59,971 bases of DNA from Mitsuokella jalaludinii DSM 13811 (GCF_000702905.1 NZ_JNKR01000013.1:1-59971), one strand, 5' to 3'; counted from the first letter of the stretch, positions 24,586 to 37,727 are shown. The notes: a model not told the origin generated them from the letters alone. Translations and numbers: made by a program.

Positions 24586-24969
24586 ATGCCTACTATCAAT
24601 CAGTTAGTTCGTAAGAGCAGAAAGAGCATGCAGGAGAAGTCCAAAGCACCAGCACTCAAGAATTGCCCGCAGAAACGTGGTGTTTGCACGCGTGTTTACA
24701 CGTCTACGCCGAAGAAGCCGAACTCGGCTCTGCGTAAGGTTGCCCGTGTTCGTTTGACGAACAGCATCGAGGTTACCGCATACATCCCAGGCATTGGTCA
24801 TAATCTTCAGGAGCATAGCGTTGTTCTGATTCGCGGCGGTCGTGTCAAGGACCTGCCAGGTGTTCGTTACCACATCATCCGCGGCTCGCTCGATACTGCC
24901 GGTGTGCAGGATCGCGGCCAGGGTCGTTCCAAGTACGGTGCGAAGAAAGCTAAAGCGAAGAAGAAGTAA
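24586..24969 (+). CDS. rpsL: 30S ribosomal protein S12
   Basis: The 127-residue protein is S12, which sits at the decoding centre and controls accuracy. It has [12 protein letters not shown] at the start, the KPNSALRK block (the region where streptomycin resistance changes arise in other bacteria; here wild-type-like), and [19 protein letters not shown]. The ATG at 24586 follows AAGGAGG. It is second in the str operon, before rpsG. Confidence 0.98.
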   Translation: MPTINQLVRKSRKSMQEKSKAPALKNCPQKRGVCTRVYTSTPKKPNSALRKVARVRLTNSIEVTAYIPGIGHNLQEHSVVLIRGGRVKDLPGVRYHIIRGSLDTAGVQDRGQGRSKYGAKKAKAKKK

Positions 24970-24989
24970 TGAAACGGTTCCTGCCCTGA

Positions 24990-25496
<507 letters not shown>

Positions 25497-25550
25497 GACT
25501 CAGTCTTCTCCTGCTGTGACGGGAGAAGAGTTCAAAGAAGGAGAACAAAA

Positions 25551-27629
25551 GTGGCAAGAGAGTATTCCCTTGAAAAGACTCGTAACATCGGTATCATGGC
25601 TCACATCGATGCCGGTAAGACGACGACCACGGAGCGTATCCTCTTCTACACGGGTGTCAATCACAAGATCGGTGAAGTACATGATGGTGCTGCAACGATG
25701 GACTGGATGGTTCAGGAGCAGGAGCGTGGTATCACGATCACGTCCGCTGCAACGACCTGCCATTGGAAAAATCATCGCATCAACATCATTGATACGCCGG
25801 GTCACGTGGACTTCACGGTAGAGGTTGAGCGTTCCCTGCGCGTACTCGATGGCGCTGTAGCAGTCCTGACTGCTCGCGGCGGTGTTGAGCCTCAGACTGA
25901 GACCGTTTGGCGTCAGGCTGAGAATTACAATGTTCCGCGTATGGCTTATGTCAATAAGATGGACATCACCGGCGCGGACTTCTTCAATGTCATCAAGATG
26001 ATGAAGGAACGCCTCAATGCAAACGCAGTTGCAATCCAGCTGCCGATCGGCGCTGAGGACACGTTCAAGGGCATCATCGATCTCGTCAAGATGGAAGCCA
26101 TCGTCTATGAAGACGACCTCGGCAAAGTCGAAGATGAAGTCGCGATCCCGGATGACATGAAGGATCAGGCTGAAGAATACCGTGAAATCCTCCTCGAGGC
26201 TCTTTCCGAGCTCGACGATGACTTCATGGAGAAATATCTCGGCGGCGAGGAGATCACGGAAGACGAGATCAAGGCTGTTATCCGCAAGGGTACGGTTTCC
26301 TGCAAGCTCTGCCCGGTCACCTGCGGTACTTCCTATCGCAACAAGGGTGTCCAGCCGCTCCTCGATGCAATCGTCGATTACATGCCGGCTCCGACGGATA
26401 TCCCGCCGATCGCTGGCATCAACCCGGAAACGGGCGAAGAGGACCATCGTCCGTCGAGCGACGATGAGCCGTTCGCCGCTCTCGCATTCAAGATCATGAC
26501 GGATCCGTACGTCGGCAAGCTCGCATTCTTCCGCGTATACTCCGGCATCCTCGATGGCGGCTCTTACGTGTACAACTCCACGAAGGGCAAGAAAGAGCGT
26601 ATCGGCCGTATCCTGCAGATGCATGCGAACAACCGTAAGGAAATCGACCGCGTCTACAGCGGTGATATCGCTGCTGCCGTCGGCCTCAAGGATACGACGA
26701 CGGGCGACACGCTCTGCGATGAAGAGCATCCGATCATCCTCGAGTCGATGGTATTCCCGGATCCGGTTATCTCCGTTGCGGTTGAGCCGTCGACGAAGAA
26801 CGACCAGGAGAAGATGGGCGTAGCACTCCAGAAGCTCGCAGAAGAGGATCCGACCTTCCGCGTCCGCACGGACCAGGAGACGGGCCAGACGATCATCTCC
26901 GGCATGGGTGAGCTTCACCTGCAGATCATCGTTGACCGCATGCTCCGCGAGTTCAAGGTCGACTGCAAAGTCGGCGAGCCGCAGGTTGCATACCGCGAGA
27001 CGATCCGCAAGTCCGTTGAGGCTGAAGGTAAGTTCGTCCGCCAGTCCGGTGGTCACGGCCAGTACGGTCACTGCTGGCTTAAACTCGAGCCGCAGGAGCC
27101 GGGCGAAGGCTTCTCGTTCGAGAACAAGGTTGTCGGCGGCGCTATCCCGAAAGAATTCATCAAGCCGATTGAAGATGGTGTCAAGCAGGCTATGGAAGCT
27201 GGCGTTGTCGCTGGTTATCCGATGGTCGACATCAAGGCAACGGTCTTCGATGGTTCCTTCCACGAAGTCGACTCCTCTGAGGCAGCCTTCAAGGTTGCCG
27301 GCTCCATGGCTTTCCGCAATGGTGCTGAAAAAGCAAATCCGGTTCTGCTTGAGCCGTATGTAAAAGTCGAAGTCACTGTACCGGAAGAGTACATGGGCGA
27401 TGTCATCGGCGATCTGAACTCCCGCCGCGGCCGTATCGATGGTATGGAAGCGCGCAATGGTTCCCAGGTCATCACGGGCTTCGTTCCGCTCTCCGAGATG
27501 TTCGGTTACTCGACGGATCTGCGTTCCAAGACTCAGGGCCGAGGGAACTACAGCATGGAAGTTGCTTACTATGATGAAGTTCCTAAAAATATTGCTGACA
27601 AGATTGTCGCAAAAAACAAAGGTGAATAA
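25551..27629 (+). CDS. fusA: Elongation factor G
   Basis: The 692-residue GTPase drives ribosomal translocation. It shows G1 [16 protein letters not shown]3 DTPGHVDF, and G4 NKMD, and all five EF-G domains by length. The C-terminal region includes [20 protein letters not shown] and [18 protein letters not shown]. Translation starts at GTG 25551 behind AAGGAG. It lies between rpsG and tuf. Codon use (many GTT, CGT and GCT) is of the highly expressed type. Confidence 0.98.
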   Translation: MAREYSLEKTRNIGIMAHIDAGKTTTTERILFYTGVNHKIGEVHDGAATMDWMVQEQERGITITSAATTCHWKNHRINIIDTPGHVDFTVEVERSLRVLDGAVAVLTARGGVEPQTETVWRQAENYNVPRMAYVNKMDITGADFFNVIKMMKERLNANAVAIQLPIGAEDTFKGIIDLVKMEAIVYEDDLGKVEDEVAIPDDMKDQAEEYREILLEALSELDDDFMEKYLGGEEITEDEIKAVIRKGTVSCKLCPVTCGTSYRNKGVQPLLDAIVDYMPAPTDIPPIAGINPETGEEDHRPSSDDEPFAALAFKIMTDPYVGKLAFFRVYSGILDGGSYVYNSTKGKKERIGRILQMHANNRKEIDRVYSGDIAAAVGLKDTTTGDTLCDEEHPIILESMVFPDPVISVAVEPSTKNDQEKMGVALQKLAEEDPTFRVRTDQETGQTIISGMGELHLQIIVDRMLREFKVDCKVGEPQVAYRETIRKSVEAEGKFVRQSGGHGQYGHCWLKLEPQEPGEGFSFENKVVGGAIPKEFIKPIEDGVKQAMEAGVVAGYPMVDIKATVFDGSFHEVDSSEAAFKVAGSMAFRNGAEKANPVLLEPYVKVEVTVPEEYMGDVIGDLNSRRGRIDGMEARNGSQVITGFVPLSEMFGYSTDLRSKTQGRGNYSMEVAYYDEVPKNIADKIVAKNKGE

Positions 27630-27646
27630 GGGAGGAAAAAATCACA

Positions 27647-28840
<1,194 letters not shown>

Positions 28841-28860
28841 TCTTTCAACTTAATCTTTTC

Positions 28861-28890
28861 ATAAGAGCGGCGCTCGCGTCGCTCTTATTT
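28861..28890 (+). terminator. Terminator-like hairpin after tuf
   Basis: ATAAGAGCGGCG (28861-28872) pairs with CGTCGCTCTTAT (28877-28888) with one G-U pair. The T tail is short, so readthrough into the S10 operon is likely. It divides str from S10. Confidence 0.65.
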
Positions 28891-29015
28891 AAAGGTTAAA
28901 ATCAATATGGTACCCCCCAATGCGATGACGTGGCAGATGGCTCGGGTGTACCCGAGGGAACTGTTACGGAGAAATGTTTGGGCCAAGAGCCTGGACGATA
29001 AGGAGGAAAAACAAA
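28891..29015 (+). promoter_or_regulatory. Leader of the S10 operon with a stable hairpin
   Basis: No coding sequence is seen. CTCGGG (28941-28946) and CCCGAG (28951-28956) form a short GC-rich hairpin with loop TGTA, upstream of the rpsJ binding site AAGGAGG. No good -35/-10 pair was found, so expression may rely on readthrough from tuf. The hairpin could be part of autogenous control, but I see no certain L4-type site. Confidence 0.35.
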
Positions 29016-29327
29016 TTGTCTAAACAGCAGAAAATCAGAATCCGTTTGAAGGCTTATGATCATAAAGCCCTCGATCAGAGTGCCGTAAAGATTGTCGATA
29101 CGGCAAAGAAGACTGGTGCAATGGTATCCGGTCCGATTCCTCTTCCGACGGAAAAGAACATCTACACGATCCTGCGTTCCCCGCATGTCAACAAGGACAG
29201 CCGTGAGCAGTTTGAAATGCGCACGCATAAGCGCCTGATCGACATCCTGCAACCGACCAACAAGACGGTCGATGCTCTGATGCGTCTTGACCTGCCGGCA
29301 GGCGTAGACATCGAGATCAAACTTTAA
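29016..29327 (+). CDS. rpsJ: 30S ribosomal protein S10
   Basis: The 103-residue protein is S10 (NusE): [40 protein letters not shown] and [12 protein letters not shown] are typical. Besides its role in the 30S head, S10 joins antitermination complexes with NusB. The start is TTG 29016 with AAGGAGG upstream; a longer frame from 28974 has no S10-like residues. It opens the S10 operon. Confidence 0.97.
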   Translation: MSKQQKIRIRLKAYDHKALDQSAVKIVDTAKKTGAMVSGPIPLPTEKNIYTILRSPHVNKDSREQFEMRTHKRLIDILQPTNKTVDALMRLDLPAGVDIEIKL

Positions 29328-29345
29328 TCCGAGGAGGTGGAATGA

Positions 29346-29990
29346 ATGTCGAAAGCTATCTTAGGTAGAAAACTTGGTATGACTCAGATCTTCACGGAAG
29401 AAGGCAAGGTTGTCCCGGTTACGGTCGTAGAGTCTGGCAACAACATCGTCATCCAGAACAAGACGGTTGAGTCCGACGGCTATAATGCAGTACAGCTCGG
29501 CTTCGGTGAAGTTAAAGAAAATAAAGTGAACAAACCCCTGAAAGGCCATTTCGAGAAGGCAGGCGTCAGCCCTGTAAAGTTCATTCGCGAGATGCGTCTT
29601 GCAGATGCTTCTGAATACAAAGTCGGTGACACCATCGGCGTTGACATATTTAGTGCTGGAGAACTTGTTGATGTTACGGGTACTTCCAAGGGCAAGGGTT
29701 TTGCCGGCGGTATCAAGCGTCACAACTTCGCTCGCGGTCCTATGGGCCATGGCTCCAAGTCCCATCGTGAGCCGGGTTCCACGGGTGCTATGATCTCCGG
29801 TCCTGGCGGACGTGTCCTCAAGGGCAAGAAGCTGCCGGGCCGCATGGGTGGCGAGCGCGTTACGGTTCAGCGCCTCACGGTCGTCCGTGTCGATGCAGAC
29901 CGCAACCTCATCCTCATCAAGGGTGCTATTCCGGGCCCGAAGAAGAGCTTCGTTGTGATCAAGAACACCGTTAAGCCGGGCAAAAACTGA
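29346..29990 (+). CDS. rplC: 50S ribosomal protein L3
   Basis: The 214-residue protein is L3, an early 23S rRNA binder reaching the peptidyl-transferase centre. [17 protein letters not shown] at the N-terminus and the loop region [20 protein letters not shown] followed by SHREPGSTG are characteristic. GAGGAGGTGGA lies just before the ATG, 18 bp after rpsJ. Confidence 0.98.
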   Translation: MSKAILGRKLGMTQIFTEEGKVVPVTVVESGNNIVIQNKTVESDGYNAVQLGFGEVKENKVNKPLKGHFEKAGVSPVKFIREMRLADASEYKVGDTIGVDIFSAGELVDVTGTSKGKGFAGGIKRHNFARGPMGHGSKSHREPGSTGAMISGPGGRVLKGKKLPGRMGGERVTVQRLTVVRVDADRNLILIKGAIPGPKKSFVVIKNTVKPGKN

Positions 29991-30013
29991 TTGGAAGGAG
30001 GACACCAACAATT

Positions 30014-30637
30014 ATGGCTACAGTAGCAGTTTATGACATCACCAACAATCAGGTTGGCGATATCGAATTGAATGACAGCATCTTCGGCGTAGAGATGAAT
30101 GCAGGCCTCCTGCATCAGGCCGTCGTGATGCAGCTCGCAGCTCAGCGCCTCGGCACGCATGCCACGAAGACGCGCGGCTTTGTCCGCGGTGGCGGCCGTA
30201 AGCCGTGGAAGCAGAAGGGCACGGGCCGTGCACGTGCTGGTTCGACGCGCAGCCCGCTGTGGGTTGGCGGTGGTACGGTCTTCGGACCGCATCCGCGCAA
30301 GTATGCGTTCAGCATGCCGCGCAAGCAGCGTCGCCTCGCACTCAAGTGCGCACTCTCCGATAAAGTCAAGAGCGGCGACCTCATCGTTCTCGAGAGCCTC
30401 AACTTCGATGCTCCGAAGACGAAGCAGGTTGTCAAGATGCTCGGTGACTTCGGCGTCGATTCCAAGGCCCTCTTCATCACGGCTGATGAAGCTGAGAACG
30501 TCGAGAAATCCGCACGCAACATCCCGGGTGCGAAAGCCATCCAGGCTCTTGGCCTGAATGTCTATGATATCCTTCATCATGACAAGCTGTTCATCACGAA
30601 GGATGCCATCACCCGTATCGAGGAGGTATTCGCATAA
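30014..30637 (+). CDS. rplD: 50S ribosomal protein L4
   Basis: The 207-residue protein is L4, which lines the nascent-peptide exit tunnel. The tunnel-loop region [19 protein letters not shown] followed by [13 protein letters not shown] is clear. In E. coli L4 also represses its own operon; whether it does so here is unknown. Its stop overlaps the rplW start by one base (TAATG). Confidence 0.98.
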   Translation: MATVAVYDITNNQVGDIELNDSIFGVEMNAGLLHQAVVMQLAAQRLGTHATKTRGFVRGGGRKPWKQKGTGRARAGSTRSPLWVGGGTVFGPHPRKYAFSMPRKQRRLALKCALSDKVKSGDLIVLESLNFDAPKTKQVVKMLGDFGVDSKALFITADEAENVEKSARNIPGAKAIQALGLNVYDILHHDKLFITKDAITRIEEVFA

Positions 30638-30918
30638 TGGAAGCACGTGATATCCTGATCCGTCCGCTGATCACTGAGAGAACGACTCAGCTCATGGCTG
30701 AAGGCAAGTACGTCTTCGTTGTTGCGAAAGCAGCCAACAAGATCGAGATTGCCAAAGCAGTCGCTGAGATCTTCAAAGTCAAAGTTGAGAAAGTCAATAC
30801 GGTCAACGTACTTGGCAAAACGAAACGCATGGGCCGCACGTCTGGCAAGCGCCCTGACTATAAAAAAGCCATCGTGAAGCTCGCTGCTGGCGAAAGCATC
30901 GAGTTCTTCGAGGCATAA
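30637..30918 (+). CDS. rplW: 50S ribosomal protein L23
   Basis: The 93-residue protein is L23, at the tunnel exit, where trigger factor and SRP dock. [20 protein letters not shown] and [18 protein letters not shown] are typical. It starts one base inside the rplD stop codon, so it is translationally coupled. Confidence 0.97.
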   Translation: MEARDILIRPLITERTTQLMAEGKYVFVVAKAANKIEIAKAVAEIFKVKVEKVNTVNVLGKTKRMGRTSGKRPDYKKAIVKLAAGESIEFFEA

Positions 30919-30941
30919 TCGAGAAAAGGAGGTACATTTAA

Positions 30942-31769
30942 GTGGCAGTAAAGAGTTTTAAACCATATTCTGCAGGCCGACGCTTCATGACGGTCGCATC
31001 GTTCGATGAGATCACGGCAAGCAAGCCTGAGAAGTCCCTGACGGAACGCCTGAAGAAGAACGGCGGCCGTAACCAGCAGGGCCGCCTGACCGTCCGCCAT
31101 CAGGGCGGCGGCCATAAGCGCCTCTATCGCGTGATCGATTTCAAGCGCACGAAGGACGGTATCCCGGCTCGCGTCGCTACGATTGAGTACGATCCGAACC
31201 GCAGCGCCCGCATCGCTCTGCTCAACTACGTTGACGGCGAGAAGCGCTACATCCTCGCACCGAACGGCCTCAAGGTCGGCGATCAGGTCGTTTCCGGCCC
31301 GGACGCTGATATCAAGGTCGGCAACGCACTCCCGCTCAAGAACATCCCGGTCGGCACGACGGTACACAATGTCGAGCTCAAGATCGGCAAGGGCGCACAG
31401 CTCGTCCGCAGTGCTGGTACGTCCGCACAGCTCATGGCTAAGGAAGGCGATTATGCACTCCTCCGCATGCCGTCTGGTGAGCTCCGCAAGGTGCACATCA
31501 ATTGCCGCGCCACGATCGGCGAGGTCGGCAATCTCGAACACGAGAACATCACGATCGGTAAGGCTGGCCGTAACCGCTGGCTCGGCGTTCGCCCGGAGAA
31601 CCGCGGCGTAGCGATGAACCCGAACGACCATCCGCACGGCGGCGGCGAGGGCCGCTCCCCTGTTGGCCGCAAGCACCCTGTTACGAAATGGGGCAAATGC
31701 GCTATGGGTGCAAAGACCCGTCGCAAGAAAGCATCCGACAAGCTCATCGTCAAAGGACGCACGAAATAA
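30942..31769 (+). CDS. rplB: 50S ribosomal protein L2
   Basis: The 275-residue protein is L2, needed for subunit association and peptidyl transfer. [31 protein letters not shown] and the C-terminal [20 protein letters not shown] with the conserved histidine region are present. It starts at GTG 30942 behind AAAGGAGG, 23 bp after rplW. Confidence 0.98.
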   Translation: MAVKSFKPYSAGRRFMTVASFDEITASKPEKSLTERLKKNGGRNQQGRLTVRHQGGGHKRLYRVIDFKRTKDGIPARVATIEYDPNRSARIALLNYVDGEKRYILAPNGLKVGDQVVSGPDADIKVGNALPLKNIPVGTTVHNVELKIGKGAQLVRSAGTSAQLMAKEGDYALLRMPSGELRKVHINCRATIGEVGNLEHENITIGKAGRNRWLGVRPENRGVAMNPNDHPHGGGEGRSPVGRKHPVTKWGKCAMGAKTRRKKASDKLIVKGRTK

Positions 31770-31818
31770 TAGAAATCGACAGGCAGCCTAGTGCCGCCTG
31801 ACGAAAGGAGGAGACACT

Positions 31819-32100
31819 TTGTCAAGATCTATTAAAAAAGGACCTTACGTTGCAGAGAGCCTGATGAAGAAGATCACGGCCCTGAACGAGGCTAACGATA
31901 AGAAGGTTGTCAAGACCTGGTCGAGAAGCTCCACGATTTTCCCGGATTTCGTCGGTCACACGATTGCCGTCCATGATGGTCGCAAGCACGTGCCGGTCTA
32001 CATCACGGAAGACATGGTAGGCCACAAGCTCGGTGAGTTTGCACCGACGCGCACGTTCAAAGGCCATGCCGGCGAAGAGAGAAAGACCTCTCTGAGATAA
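31819..32100 (+). CDS. rpsS: 30S ribosomal protein S19
   Basis: The 93-residue protein is S19 of the 30S head: [37 protein letters not shown] and [15 protein letters not shown]. Start is TTG 31819 with AAAGGAGGAG upstream. It follows rplB as in most bacteria. Confidence 0.97.
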   Translation: MSRSIKKGPYVAESLMKKITALNEANDKKVVKTWSRSSTIFPDFVGHTIAVHDGRKHVPVYITEDMVGHKLGEFAPTRTFKGHAGEERKTSLR

Positions 32101-32121
32101 TTTTGCGAAAGGAGAATCCTT

Positions 32122-32457
32122 GTGGAATCTAAAGCAGTAGCTAAATATGTTCGCATCGCTCCGCGCAAAGTTCGTGTCGTCATGGATCTCATCCGTGGCA
32201 AGAACGTCGCTGAAGCGTTCGCGATTCTGAAATTCACGCCGAAGGCTGGTGCCGAGGTAGTTGAGAAAGTCCTGCGTTCTGCTGTTGCAAACGCTGAGAA
32301 CAACTTTGATATGGACGTCGAGAAGCTCTACGTCAAGACGGCTTTCGCTGATCAGGGCCCGACGCTCAAGCGCATCCATCCGCGTTCCCGTGGACAGGCG
32401 TTCAAGATCTTGAAGCGTACGTCCCATGTAACCATCGTCGTTGACGAGAAGAACTGA
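32122..32457 (+). CDS. rplV: 50S ribosomal protein L22
   Basis: The 111-residue protein is L22, whose hairpin lines the exit tunnel. [20 protein letters not shown] and the loop [20 protein letters not shown] are typical. Start is GTG 32122 with AAAGGAG 7 nt upstream. Confidence 0.97.
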   Translation: MESKAVAKYVRIAPRKVRVVMDLIRGKNVAEAFAILKFTPKAGAEVVEKVLRSAVANAENNFDMDVEKLYVKTAFADQGPTLKRIHPRSRGQAFKILKRTSHVTIVVDEKN

Positions 32458-32474
32458 GCAAGGAGGGAAACGGT

Positions 32475-33143
32475 TTGGGTCAGAAAGTAAATCCGCATGG
32501 TATTCGTCTTGGCGTCGTCAAGACCTGGGATGCTAAGTGGTATGCAGACAAAGATTTTGCAGAGAACCTGCATGAAGATATCAAAATCCGTGACTATCTG
32601 AAGCAGAGCCTTCAGGCAGCCGGTGTGTCCAGAATCGAGACGGAGCGCAGCAAGAACCGTCTGAAGCTCACGATCCATACGGCTAAGCCGGGCATGGTCA
32701 TCGGCCGTGGCGGTTCGGGCATTGAGCAGATCAAAGAAGGTCTGAAGAAGTACACGACGAAGCGCGTGGACATCAACATCGCAGAGATCAAGCAGCCGGA
32801 TATGGACGCTACGCTCGTCGCTGAGAACATCGCTCAGCAGCTCGAGCGCCGCATCGCTTTCCGCCGTGCGATGAAGCAGGCCGTTGGCCGCACGATGCGT
32901 CTCGGCGCTAAGGGCATCAAGATCGCTTGCAGCGGTCGCCTTGGCGGTGCTGAGATCGCACGTAAGGAATCCTATCGTGAAGGAAGTATCCCACTTCATA
33001 CGCTCCGCGCTGATATCGATTACGGTACGGCAGAAGCTCACACGACTTATGGCCGCATCGGCATCAAGGTCTGGATCTTCAAGGGCGAAGTTCTTCCGGA
33101 AAGAAAGCAGGCTAAGACTGCAGCTGAAGGGAGCGAAGCTTAA
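32475..33143 (+). CDS. rpsC: 30S ribosomal protein S3
   Basis: The 222-residue protein is S3, at the mRNA entry tunnel. [20 protein letters not shown], the KH-domain [14 protein letters not shown] and [20 protein letters not shown] are typical. Start is TTG 32475 behind AAGGAGG. Its stop overlaps the rplP start by one base. Confidence 0.98.
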   Translation: MGQKVNPHGIRLGVVKTWDAKWYADKDFAENLHEDIKIRDYLKQSLQAAGVSRIETERSKNRLKLTIHTAKPGMVIGRGGSGIEQIKEGLKKYTTKRVDINIAEIKQPDMDATLVAENIAQQLERRIAFRRAMKQAVGRTMRLGAKGIKIACSGRLGGAEIARKESYREGSIPLHTLRADIDYGTAEAHTTYGRIGIKVWIFKGEVLPERKQAKTAAEGSEA

Positions 33144-33586
33144 TGTTATTACCAAAGAGAGTCAAATACCGTAAACAGTTCCGTGGCCGCATGAAGGGCA
33201 AGGCTCATCGCGGCAATACGCTGAGCCATGGTGAGTTCGGTCTTGTAGCACTGGAGCCGGCATGGATCACGAACCGCCAGATCGAGGCAGCTCGTATCGC
33301 CATGACGCGTTACATCAAGCGCGGTGGCCAGGTCTGGATCAAGATTTTCCCGGATAAGCCGGTAACGGCAAAGCCGGCTGAGACACGCATGGGTTCCGGT
33401 AAAGGTTCGCCGGAGTACTGGGTAGCTGTCGTGAAGCCGGGCCGCGTGCTCTTCGAGATGGATGGTGTTTCCAAGGAAATCGCTATGGAAGCAATGCGTC
33501 TCGCAGGCCACAAGCTCCCGATCAAGACGAAGTTCGTTGTGAAGGAAGACAATAAAGCAGAGGGCGGTGAAGTAAATGAAGGTTAA
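33143..33586 (+). CDS. rplP: 50S ribosomal protein L16
   Basis: The 147-residue protein is L16, near the A-site of the peptidyl-transferase centre. [40 protein letters not shown] and the arginine-containing loop [20 protein letters not shown] are diagnostic. It is coupled to rpsC and overlaps rpmC by 11 bp. Confidence 0.98.
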   Translation: MLLPKRVKYRKQFRGRMKGKAHRGNTLSHGEFGLVALEPAWITNRQIEAARIAMTRYIKRGGQVWIKIFPDKPVTAKPAETRMGSGKGSPEYWVAVVKPGRVLFEMDGVSKEIAMEAMRLAGHKLPIKTKFVVKEDNKAEGGEVNEG

Positions 33587-33770
33587 TGAGATTCGCGAGA
33601 TGAACGCTGAGGAGCTCAACCAGAAGCTTGCTTCGCTCAAAGAGGAACTTTTCAACCTCCGTTTCCAGCTCGCCACCGGCCAGCTCGAGAACCCGATGCG
33701 TATCAAGGAAGTAAAGAAGACGATCGCCCGCATCAAGACGATCCAGCGTGAGAACGAGCTCAAGGCTTGA
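33576..33770 (+). CDS. rpmC: 50S ribosomal protein L29
   Basis: The 64-residue protein is L29: [38 protein letters not shown] and [13 protein letters not shown] form its two-helix fold. It starts inside the end of rplP and is followed by rpsQ 38 bp on. Confidence 0.96.
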   Translation: MKVNEIREMNAEELNQKLASLKEELFNLRFQLATGQLENPMRIKEVKKTIARIKTIQRENELKA

Positions 33771-33808
33771 TCACGGAAACTGATATGCAGAAGGAAGGAG
33801 GCTCCCTG

Positions 33809-34066
33809 ATGAGCGAAAGAAACGTACGTAAGACTAAGATTGGTAAGGTCATCTCCGATAAGATGGACAAGACCGTTGTTGTTGCAGTCGAGGAACTCGA
33901 GCAGCACAAGCTTTACAAGAAGCCGGTCAAGAGAACGGTCAAATTCCACGCACACGATGAGAAGAACGACGCACATGTTGGCGACAAGGTTTCCATCATG
34001 GAAACGCGCCCGCTGTCCAAGACGAAGCGCTGGAGAGTCGTTGAAGTCGTAGAACGCGCGAAATAA
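33809..34066 (+). CDS. rpsQ: 30S ribosomal protein S17
   Basis: The 85-residue protein is S17: [39 protein letters not shown] and [21 protein letters not shown] start at the ATG at 33809 because AAGGAGG lies 7 nt upstream; the frame opens earlier at 33767 but without a binding site or similarity. Confidence 0.96.
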   Translation: MSERNVRKTKIGKVISDKMDKTVVVAVEELEQHKLYKKPVKRTVKFHAHDEKNDAHVGDKVSIMETRPLSKTKRWRVVEVVERAK

Positions 34067-34096
34067 TCCCAAATTATCGAAGAAGGAGGTCAAACA

Positions 34097-34465
34097 ATGA
34101 TCCAACAGCAAACCATCCTGAATGTTGGTGACAACACTGGTGCAAAGGAAATCATGTGCATCCGTGTTCTCGGCGGTTCCTACCGTAAATACGCTAACAT
34201 TGGTGATATCATCGTAGCTGCAGTCAAATCTGCTGCTCCGGGCGGCACGGTCAAGAAGGGCGATGTCGTAAAGGCAGTCGTAGTCCGCAGCGTCAAGGGC
34301 CTGCGCCGTGCAGATGGCTCCTACATCCGTTTCGACGAGAATGCAGCCGTCATCATCAAGGACGACAAGACGCCGAAAGGCACGCGTATTTTTGGACCGG
34401 TAGCCAGAGAGCTTCGCGATAAAGACTTCATGAAGATCGTTTCCCTGGCTCCTGAAGTACTTTAA
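34097..34465 (+). CDS. rplN: 50S ribosomal protein L14
   Basis: The 122-residue protein is L14, at the subunit interface: [40 protein letters not shown] and [12 protein letters not shown] are characteristic. GAAGGAGG lies 8 bases before the ATG. It opens the spc-type part of the cluster. Confidence 0.98.
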   Translation: MIQQQTILNVGDNTGAKEIMCIRVLGGSYRKYANIGDIIVAAVKSAAPGGTVKKGDVVKAVVVRSVKGLRRADGSYIRFDENAAVIIKDDKTPKGTRIFGPVARELRDKDFMKIVSLAPEVL

Positions 34466-34483
34466 TTGTGAGGAGGTGCTATT

Positions 34484-34816
34484 TTGTCACTCGTAAAACT
34501 GAACGTTAAGAAGGGCGACACGGTTCTCGTGCTGTCCGGCAAAGATAAAGGCAAGCAGGGCAAAGTCATCGCAGCTATGCCGAAGAAGGGTAAGGTTGTC
34601 GTCGAAGGCGTCAACAAAGTGAAGCGTCACACGAAGCCGAACCAGAAGGCTCCGCAGGGCGGCATCCTCGTCAAGGAAGCTCCGATGCATGCATGCAAAG
34701 TCATGCTCGTCTGCCCGGCATGCCAGAAGGCAACGCGCGTTGCTCACAAGGAAGTCAATGGCAAGATGGTCCGCGCTTGCAAGAAGTGCGGCGAAGTCAT
34801 CGACCAGACGAAATAA
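34484..34816 (+). CDS. rplX: 50S ribosomal protein L24
   Basis: The 110-residue protein is L24, an assembly initiator: [20 protein letters not shown] is its KOW motif, and [20 protein letters not shown] follows. The C-terminus has CPACQKATR and CKKCGEV, a four-cysteine zinc-ribbon-like pattern. Start is TTG 34484 behind GAGGAGG. Confidence 0.97.
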   Translation: MSLVKLNVKKGDTVLVLSGKDKGKQGKVIAAMPKKGKVVVEGVNKVKRHTKPNQKAPQGGILVKEAPMHACKVMLVCPACQKATRVAHKEVNGKMVRACKKCGEVIDQTK

Positions 34817-34836
34817 TCACGAAAGGAGGAGCATAA

Positions 34837-35376
34837 GTGGATAGATTACAGGAAAAATACCAGAACGAAGTCTGCAAGGCTATGACGGAGAAGTTCGGCT
34901 ACAAGAACGTCATGCAGCTTCCGAAAATCGAGAAAGTCATCATCAACATGGGTGTCGGTGAAGCCGTTGGCAACCCGAAGGCCCTCGATGCTGCCGTGAA
35001 TGATCTGACGATCATCTCGGGCCAGAAGCCGCTCCTGACGCGTGCGAAGAAGTCCCTCGCCGCTTGGAAACTGCGTGAAGGCATGCCGATCGGCTGCAAG
35101 GTAACGCTGCGCGGCACGCGCATGTACCAGTTCCTCGATAAGTTCATGAACGTCGCTCTCCCGCGCGTCCGTGACTTCCGCGGTGTATCTGACAAGGCTT
35201 TCGACGGCCGTGGCAACTACGCTGTCGGTCTCAAAGAGCAGCTCATCTTCCCGGAAATCGAATACGATAAGATCGATAAGATCCGTGGCATGAACATTGT
35301 AATTGTTACGACGGCACAGACGGATGAAGAAGCCAGAGAGCTCCTGAAACTCATGGGTATGCCGTTCAAAGCATAA
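34837..35376 (+). CDS. rplE: 50S ribosomal protein L5
   Basis: The 179-residue protein is L5, which binds 5S r[24 protein letters not shown]-like [20 protein letters not shown] and [15 protein letters not shown] are typical. Start is GTG 34837 behind AAAGGAGGAG. Confidence 0.98.
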   Translation: MDRLQEKYQNEVCKAMTEKFGYKNVMQLPKIEKVIINMGVGEAVGNPKALDAAVNDLTIISGQKPLLTRAKKSLAAWKLREGMPIGCKVTLRGTRMYQFLDKFMNVALPRVRDFRGVSDKAFDGRGNYAVGLKEQLIFPEIEYDKIDKIRGMNIVIVTTAQTDEEARELLKLMGMPFKA

Positions 35377-35390
35377 GGAGGTAAGGAAAC

Positions 35391-35576
35391 TTGGCTAAGA
35401 AGTCTATGATTGAGAAGTGGAGCAAGGAACCGAAGTTCTCCACGCGCGGCTACAACCGCTGCAAGATCTGCGGCCGTCCGCATGGTTATATGCGCAAGTT
35501 CGACATGTGCCGTATCTGCTTCCGCGAGCAGAGCTACAAAGGTGCTATCCCTGGCGTAACGAAAGCCAGCTGGTAA
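35391..35576 (+). CDS. rpsZ: 30S ribosomal protein S14, zinc-binding type
   Basis: The 61-residue protein is the short zinc form of S14. Two CxxC pairs, CKIC and CRIC, surround [12 protein letters not shown], and [20 protein letters not shown] opens it. Firmicutes often carry this form alone or with a zinc-independent paralogue; no paralogue is seen here. Start is TTG 35391 with AAGGAGG upstream. Confidence 0.97.
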   Translation: MAKKSMIEKWSKEPKFSTRGYNRCKICGRPHGYMRKFDMCRICFREQSYKGAIPGVTKASW

Positions 35577-35609
35577 TTTTGACATTTTGAAAGGAGGATA
35601 TCGGTTCAC

Positions 35610-36008
35610 ATGGTAATGACTGATCCTATTGCAGATATGCTGACCCGTTTGCGCAATGCAAACTCTGTATTCCACGAGAAGGTGGAAATCCCGGCTTCCA
35701 AGATCAAGACCGCTATTGCAGAGGTCCTGAAGGAAGAGGGCTTCATCAAAGACTACACGTTCACGGAGGACAACAAGCAGGGCGTTCTCACGATCGACCT
35801 CAAGTACGGTCCGCAGCGTGAGAAAGTCATCTCCGGTATCAAACGCATTTCGAAACCGGGCCTTCGCCAGTACGCAAAGCACGATGAGCTTCCGCGTGTC
35901 CTGGGCGGCCTTGGCATCGCCATCATCTCCACCTCGAAGGGCATCATGAGCGACAAGCAGGCCCGCAAGGCTGGTCTCGGCGGCGAAGTCATCGCTTACG
36001 TTTGGTAA
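35610..36008 (+). CDS. rpsH: 30S ribosomal protein S8
   Basis: The 132-residue protein is S8: [40 protein letters not shown] and [20 protein letters not shown]. Two in-frame ATG codons (35610 and 35616) are possible starts behind AAAGGAGG, and I keep the first. In E. coli S8 represses the spc operon. Confidence 0.97.
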   Translation: MVMTDPIADMLTRLRNANSVFHEKVEIPASKIKTAIAEVLKEEGFIKDYTFTEDNKQGVLTIDLKYGPQREKVISGIKRISKPGLRQYAKHDELPRVLGGLGIAIISTSKGIMSDKQARKAGLGGEVIAYVW

Positions 36009-36030
36009 TTAGTAGTCAGGAGGTGTACAG

Positions 36031-36582
36031 ATGTCAAGAATTGGTAGAGCACCGATTGAAATCCCGGCTGGCGTAACGGTTACGCTCGGCGAGGACAATC
36101 TGGTGAAAGTAAAGGGCCCGAAAGGTGAACTTTCCCGCCACATTCATCCGGATATGAAAGTAACCGTCGAAGGCAATGTTATCACGGTAACGCGTCCTTC
36201 CGACGATAAAACGCACAGATCTCTCCATGGTCTCAGCCGTACGCTGATCCACAACATGGTCGTCGGCGTAACGGAAGGTTTCTCCAAGAACCTCGAAATC
36301 AACGGCGTTGGTTATCGTGCCCAGAAGCAGGGCAAGAACCTCAACCTCTCCCTTGGTTTCTCCCATCCGGTCGTCGTTGAGCCGCCGCAGGGCATCGAGT
36401 TCGATGTTCCGTCGGCCAATGCCATCACGGTCAAGGGCATCGACAAGGAAGTTGTCGGCCAGATCGCTGCGGAGATCCGCAGCTTCCGTGAGCCGGAGCC
36501 GTACAAAGGCAAGGGTATCAAGTACGCTGGTGAGCACATCCGCCGCAAGGAAGGTAAAGCCGGCGCTAAGGGCAAGAAATAA
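36031..36582 (+). CDS. rplF: 50S ribosomal protein L6
   Basis: The 183-residue protein is L6: [37 protein letters not shown] and the C-terminal [20 protein letters not shown] are diagnostic. CAGGAGG precedes the ATG, 22 bp after rpsH. Confidence 0.98.
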   Translation: MSRIGRAPIEIPAGVTVTLGEDNLVKVKGPKGELSRHIHPDMKVTVEGNVITVTRPSDDKTHRSLHGLSRTLIHNMVVGVTEGFSKNLEINGVGYRAQKQGKNLNLSLGFSHPVVVEPPQGIEFDVPSANAITVKGIDKEVVGQIAAEIRSFREPEPYKGKGIKYAGEHIRRKEGKAGAKGKK

Positions 36583-36612
36583 GGACCAAATTCTAGAAAG
36601 GAGTGAATCTCT

Positions 36613-36972
36613 GTGCTTCTTAAAGCAGATAAGAACAAGGCACGCCAGAAACGTCATCTGCGCGTCCGCAACCATATCGCAGGCACGGCGGCTCGTCCGC
36701 GCCTCAACGTATATCGCAGCCTCGCAAACATCTATGCGCAGGTCATCGATGATGAGAAGGGCGTAACGCTCGTCTCTGCAAGCTCCCAGGACAAGGGTTT
36801 CGAGAACTACGGCGGCAACATCGAAGCAGCTAAGGCTGTCGGTGCAGAAGTCGCTAAGCGCGCTCTCGAAAAGGGCATCACGGAAGTCGTATTCGACCGT
36901 GGCGGCTATGTTTACCATGGCCGTGTCGCCGCACTCGCTGAAGCAGCCCGTGAAGCTGGGCTGAAATTCTAA
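36613..36972 (+). CDS. rplR: 50S ribosomal protein L18
   Basis: The 119-residue protein is L18, a 5S rRNA binder: [40 protein letters not shown] and [20 protein letters not shown]. Start is GTG 36613 with AAAGGAG 9 nt upstream. Confidence 0.97.
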   Translation: MLLKADKNKARQKRHLRVRNHIAGTAARPRLNVYRSLANIYAQVIDDEKGVTLVSASSQDKGFENYGGNIEAAKAVGAEVAKRALEKGITEVVFDRGGYVYHGRVAALAEAAREAGLKF

Positions 36973-36997
36973 GACAAAGTCCAAAGGAGGTAAATGA

Positions 36998-37504
36998 ATG
37001 GCTAGAAATATGGACAACGAGACTCCTGAGTTCGAGGAGAAAGTTGTATATATCAATCGAGTTGCAAAAGTCGTCAAGGGCGGCCGCCGCTTCTCGTTCA
37101 GTGCCCTTGTTGTCGTCGGCAACAAGAAAGGCAAGGTAGGCGTTGGCCTCGGCAAGGCTGCTGAGGTTCCGGAGGCAATCCGCAAGGGCGTCGAGGATGC
37201 GAAGAAGAACCTCGTCGAAGTCGCCCTCTACGACAACCGCACGATCCCGCACGAGATGATCGGCATCTTCGGTGCTGGCAAAGTCATGATGAAGCCGGCT
37301 GCCAAAGGTACTGGTGTCATCGCTGGCGGCCCGGCTCGTGCCGTCCTCGAGCTCGCTGGTATCCGCGATATCCTGACGAAGTCTCTCGGCTCCGCAAACC
37401 CGAACAACATGGTCCGCGCAACGATGGAAGGCCTCAAGGCACTCAAGCGTGCTGAGGCTGTCGCTGAGCTCCGTGGTAAGACGGTTCAGGAAATCTTAGG
37501 TTAA
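36998..37504 (+). CDS. rpsE: 30S ribosomal protein S5
   Basis: The 168-residue protein is S5, important for accuracy and mRNA unwinding: [40 protein letters not shown] and [20 protein letters not shown] are typical. AAAGGAGG precedes the ATG. Confidence 0.98.
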   Translation: MARNMDNETPEFEEKVVYINRVAKVVKGGRRFSFSALVVVGNKKGKVGVGLGKAAEVPEAIRKGVEDAKKNLVEVALYDNRTIPHEMIGIFGAGKVMMKPAAKGTGVIAGGPARAVLELAGIRDILTKSLGSANPNNMVRATMEGLKALKRAEAVAELRGKTVQEILG

Positions 37505-37519
37505 TAGGAGGCTCACAAA

Positions 37520-37705
37520 ATGGCAAAAGTTAAAGTCACGCTGAAGAGAAGCTTGATCGGTCGCCCGGAAACGCAGCGCAGAACCGTTCGTGCTCTTGGA
37601 CTGCGCAAGATCAACTCTGTTGTTGAGCTTCCGGATAACCCGGCCATCCGTGGCCAGCTCCACAAAGTAGAGCATCTGATCAAGGTAGAAGAAATCGCAG
37701 ACTAA
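37520..37705 (+). CDS. rpmD: 50S ribosomal protein L30
   Basis: The 61-residue protein is L30: [20 protein letters not shown] followed by [27 protein letters not shown] precedes the ATG, 15 bp after rpsE. Confidence 0.96.
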   Translation: MAKVKVTLKRSLIGRPETQRRTVRALGLRKINSVVELPDNPAIRGQLHKVEHLIKVEEIAD

Positions 37706-37727
37706 GACGAGACAGGAGGTGCACTAG